Assembly (NCBI GenBank): GCA_034432795.1
Contig: DAOUBF010000001.1
Location: forward strand, 1-53,165
Source: DAOUBF01 sp034432795
Lineage (GTDB): Bacteria; Chloroflexota; Anaerolineae; DSLN01
Direction: 5' to 3'
Length of the DNA: 53,165 nucleotides
Both the position numbers and the translations under genes were made by a program. The notes beneath the pieces were generated by a model. It was not told the origin of the DNA and did not search any database. It saw only the letters and a program-made list of their open reading frames with translations. Position 1 is the stretch's first letter, and each line of letters opens with the position of its first letter. Below are positions 51,321 through 53,165 of this stretch, one piece after another.

Positions 51321-51366
51321 TCAGGGGGTAGGTTCTCCCCCTCCAGGTTGACGCTGGCCTTTTTAG

Positions 51367-51387
51367 AGAACAGTACTATTGTGTTCT
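51367..51387. promoter_or_regulatory. Spaced palindrome upstream of the secreted DNRLRE protein gene
   Basis: AGAACA and TGTTCT are separated by nine bases, in an AT-richer stretch about 55 bases upstream of the start. The 21-bp symmetric layout is typical of a dimeric repressor or activator site. The regulator is unknown. Confidence 0.35.
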
Positions 51388-51439
51388 ACCCCTTGATCAG
51401 CTATTATTGCCTGAGAGGACCATTAAGAGAGGGTTTATC

Positions 51440-52813
51440 ATGCCCACCACCCTGATCACCTTCACTCTCTTCCTGCCGCTCATGCTCGGCGCTCCTGCGC
51501 CTGCCGGCCCGGTCATCCACGTCCCCTACTTCCCAGCCACCATCCCCTTCCGCGAAACCGCCATTGTCTGGTTCGGCCAGGTTACACCCTCCCAGAACTA
51601 TACCGATATGCGTGTGGGCTACTCCAACAGCGAACTCTATGTCAATACGATGACCTTTGACCGCCTGCTCTGGTACGATCCCAACGCCAGCCCCAACAAC
51701 CTGCTCAATGGGGACACGTCCATCCTATACCTGGAGACAGCAGGCCCCAATCCGCGCCGGCTGCGGTTCACGGCCCAGCTCAACTGGTGGGAGCCTCGCA
51801 CGAACTATCAGGCGGCGGCGGAATGGAATGGTGCCGCCTGGCAGCCGGTTAACATTCCTTTTACCACCCAGAGCGGCTGGCGCGGCAACGCCCCCAACGA
51901 CTATACCAATGACGACGGCTGGACGATGACGTTCCACATCCCCTTTGCCAGCCTGGGGATACCGCCCCCCGCTCAGGGGACCGGATGGCGCATCGCTGCC
52001 ACGATCGTGGACCTGGACGCGGGCGGCGGGAGCACCACCAGCCTGACGTGGCCGCCCAACGCCATCATCACCAACCCGGCCACCTGGGCGAGGCTGTCCT
52101 TTGGCCTGCCGCAATTCGCCCCGCCGCCGGTTCGCAACCCCCAACGGGTCGTGATCCGCCACAACCTGAACGGCGCCGTCGTGAGCGACGCCTCGGTGGG
52201 CGGCGATACCACCTGCGGCGCAGGGCTGGACCGCTGGAGCCAGTGGGGATTCGCCAACTACGCCGGGCTGAACCGCTTCAACATTCAGAACCAGGCCGAT
52301 GTATCCGATTTCCCCTGCTTTAACAAGGCCTACATTGTCTTTCCCCTGACGAGCATCCCCCCCAACAAGGAGATCGTCAGCGCCACGCTTACGCTTCACC
52401 TGTTCGGCAACGCCGGCAATCCGGGCGAGTCCACTGCCTCCCTGATCCAGATTTCCACCGTTTCCAGGGGGTGGAACGAAAGCACGATCACCTGGAATAA
52501 CGCGCCGCTGCCAGAGGAAAACGTAAGCTATGCCTGGGTGCAGCCGGTGGATGACTTCCCCGGCTGGCCCGGCATCCCCTACTCGTGGGATGTCTCCCGC
52601 GCTGTGCGCCTGGCCTATCAGCGGCAAACGCCGTTCCGCATCGTGATCTACTCACCCGACGACCAATACAGCAGCGGGAAATATTTCGTTTCCTCCGACA
52701 CGGAGGAGTGGAATAGTGCCGCCCGCCCCCAACTCGTGGTGACATACGGCGATCCGGCCATGCCCCGCGGTGAACCGGCGCCCACCTTGGCCGCCAGGAG
52801 CCTGCCCGAATAG
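51440..52813 (+). CDS. Secreted DNRLRE-domain protein
   Basis: This extracellular protein has about 457 residues. A signal peptide (ITFTLFLPLMLGAPAPAG) is followed by a beta-rich N-terminal domain resembling a carbohydrate-binding or DOMON-like fold (YTDMRVGYSNSELYVNTMTF; DDGWTMTFHIPFASLG). The C-terminal DNRLRE-type domain (from about 265) contains DASVGGDTTCG, AYIVFPLTSIPPNKEIVSAT and STVSRGWNESTITWNNAP. Such domains occur in surface adhesins and carbohydrate-active proteins; no catalytic motif is visible. I chose the ATG at 51440 because GAGAGGG lies six bases upstream. It ends with a loose Pro/Ala tail and no anchor. Confidence 0.85.
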   Translation: MPTTLITFTLFLPLMLGAPAPAGPVIHVPYFPATIPFRETAIVWFGQVTPSQNYTDMRVGYSNSELYVNTMTFDRLLWYDPNASPNNLLNGDTSILYLETAGPNPRRLRFTAQLNWWEPRTNYQAAAEWNGAAWQPVNIPFTTQSGWRGNAPNDYTNDDGWTMTFHIPFASLGIPPPAQGTGWRIAATIVDLDAGGGSTTSLTWPPNAIITNPATWARLSFGLPQFAPPPVRNPQRVVIRHNLNGAVVSDASVGGDTTCGAGLDRWSQWGFANYAGLNRFNIQNQADVSDFPCFNKAYIVFPLTSIPPNKEIVSATLTLHLFGNAGNPGESTASLIQISTVSRGWNESTITWNNAPLPEENVSYAWVQPVDDFPGWPGIPYSWDVSRAVRLAYQRQTPFRIVIYSPDDQYSSGKYFVSSDTEEWNSAARPQLVVTYGDPAMPRGEPAPTLAARSLPE

Positions 52814-52926
52814 GCCCTTTCGCCCCGCATCTCCTCGCTTGCTCCCCCTGGGCGGGGGAGGGCAACCGCTTGAACAGCAGAAGCCATTGGATTTATCCGA
52901 TGGCGCGCTGCCCCTCGCTTCCCTAC

Positions 52927-52955
52927 TTGCGACTTGAGCCTTCTTCATATAGAAT
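52927..52955 (+). promoter_or_regulatory. Candidate recA promoter
   Basis: TTGCGA and TAGAAT (five of six matches) are separated by exactly 17 bases, about 55 bases upstream of the recA start. The -10 lies inside the palindrome at 52948-52967, so a bound repressor would block it. Confidence 0.5.
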
Positions 52956-52967
52956 AATTATGTTATA
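52948..52967. promoter_or_regulatory. 20-bp imperfect palindrome upstream of recA, possible SOS operator
   Basis: TATAGAATAATTATGTTATA matches its reverse complement at 16 of 20 positions and covers the -10 of the recA promoter. The position fits a LexA-type repressor, but the sequence is not the GAAC-N4-GTTC or CTGT-N8-ACAG type. If it is the SOS box of this lineage it is a divergent one. Confidence 0.45.
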
Positions 52968-53010
52968 CCGGCTTGCTCTGAATTGTGGGTTCATCTGAAG
53001 GAGTATCACG

Positions 53011-53165
53011 ATGGCAATTGAAGGGCGTCAGAAGGCGCTGGAAACGACACTGGCCAGCCTGACAAAGCGCTTTGGGGATGGGGCCATCATGCGGTTAGGG
53101 GAAGCCACCCACCTGCAGGTGGAGGTTATCCCCACCGGCTCCCTGGCCCTGGACCTGGCCCTGGG
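53011..53165 (+). CDS. recA: Recombinase RecA, N-terminal 51 codons (runs off the right edge)
   Basis: From the ATG at 53011 the translation contains RQKALETTLASLTKRFGDGA, IMRLGEATHLQVEV and IPTGSLALDLAL, the conserved beginning of bacterial RecA, the strand-exchange protein of homologous recombination. GAAGGAG lies seven bases upstream. The Walker A motif would follow just beyond the window. No oddity is seen in the visible part. Confidence 0.96.
   Translation, partial: MAIEGRQKALETTLASLTKRFGDGAIMRLGEATHLQVEVIPTGSLALDLAL

Overview
The window looks like chromosomal DNA of a GC-rich, free-living member of the Chloroflexota, probably near Anaerolineae. This rests on a complete NuoA-N complex I, a dnaG-rpoD pair, the style of the Thr/Pro-rich secreted proteins and the many B12-dependent radical SAM genes. 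No rRNA or marker tree is available, so the phylum call is an inference. I see no tRNA or rRNA gene and no CRISPR array.

Layout. (1) 1-8.9 kb is an accessory island: the 5' end of an IS5-type transposase, a giant secreted RHS/YD-repeat protein with a DUF4258-like and DUF2283-like tip, a frameshifted secreted-protein pseudogene, a large serine recombinase, and the 3' stump of a thioredoxin-like gene into which the recombinase element appears to have integrated. (2) 8.9-12.7 kb is a partner-switching signalling operon on the minus strand: STAS, HATPase anti-sigma-type kinase, second STAS, GAF3-PP2C phosphatase. No sigma factor accompanies it. (3) 12.7-17.1 kb holds an O-antigen-ligase-like polytopic protein, a GerW/YtfJ-like protein with a small membrane partner, and a GT39-type glycosyltransferase. 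(4) 17.1-32.7 kb is the complete 14-gene nuo operon (nuoA to nuoN, minus strand) for proton-pumping NADH:quinone oxidoreductase. (5) 33-38.4 kb has a DUF4190-like membrane protein, rpoD and dnaG, then, from a shared divergent promoter region, an ECF sigma factor with a ZAS-type anti-sigma factor. (6) 38.8-49.4 kb is the most unusual region: a nucleotidyltransferase-like protein, four B12-binding radical SAM proteins of two alternating subtypes (A-B-A-B), two methyltransferases and a SPASM-type radical SAM protein. It is interrupted by BrnT/BrnA-like and HicBA toxin-antitoxin modules and by the stump of a further type-B radical SAM gene. (7) 49.4-53.2 kb carries a DUF218 (YdcF/SanA-like) protein, a DUF1786 protein, a secreted DNRLRE-type protein, and the start of recA behind a palindromic operator-like site.

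Cutting across all regions are several dispersed repeat families. One has a 7-bp period (GGACGGA units followed by inverted units) and has been absorbed into the coding ends of NuoE, NuoG, NuoJ, the O-antigen ligase, the phosphatase and the nucleotidyltransferase-like protein as GRRTEDG / SVLRPPS-like peptides. One has a 10-bp period (GAGTTCCTNC-like units). A G-rich hairpin family interrupts the nuo operon and forms residues 5-18 of a methyltransferase. A fourth is a GCAGAG-type inverted repeat.

The best candidate for an undescribed pathway is the A-B-A-B radical SAM cluster. The best candidates for unusual genome biology are the RHS tip that fuses two domains usually found as separate neighbouring genes, and the repeat elements that extend conserved proteins.
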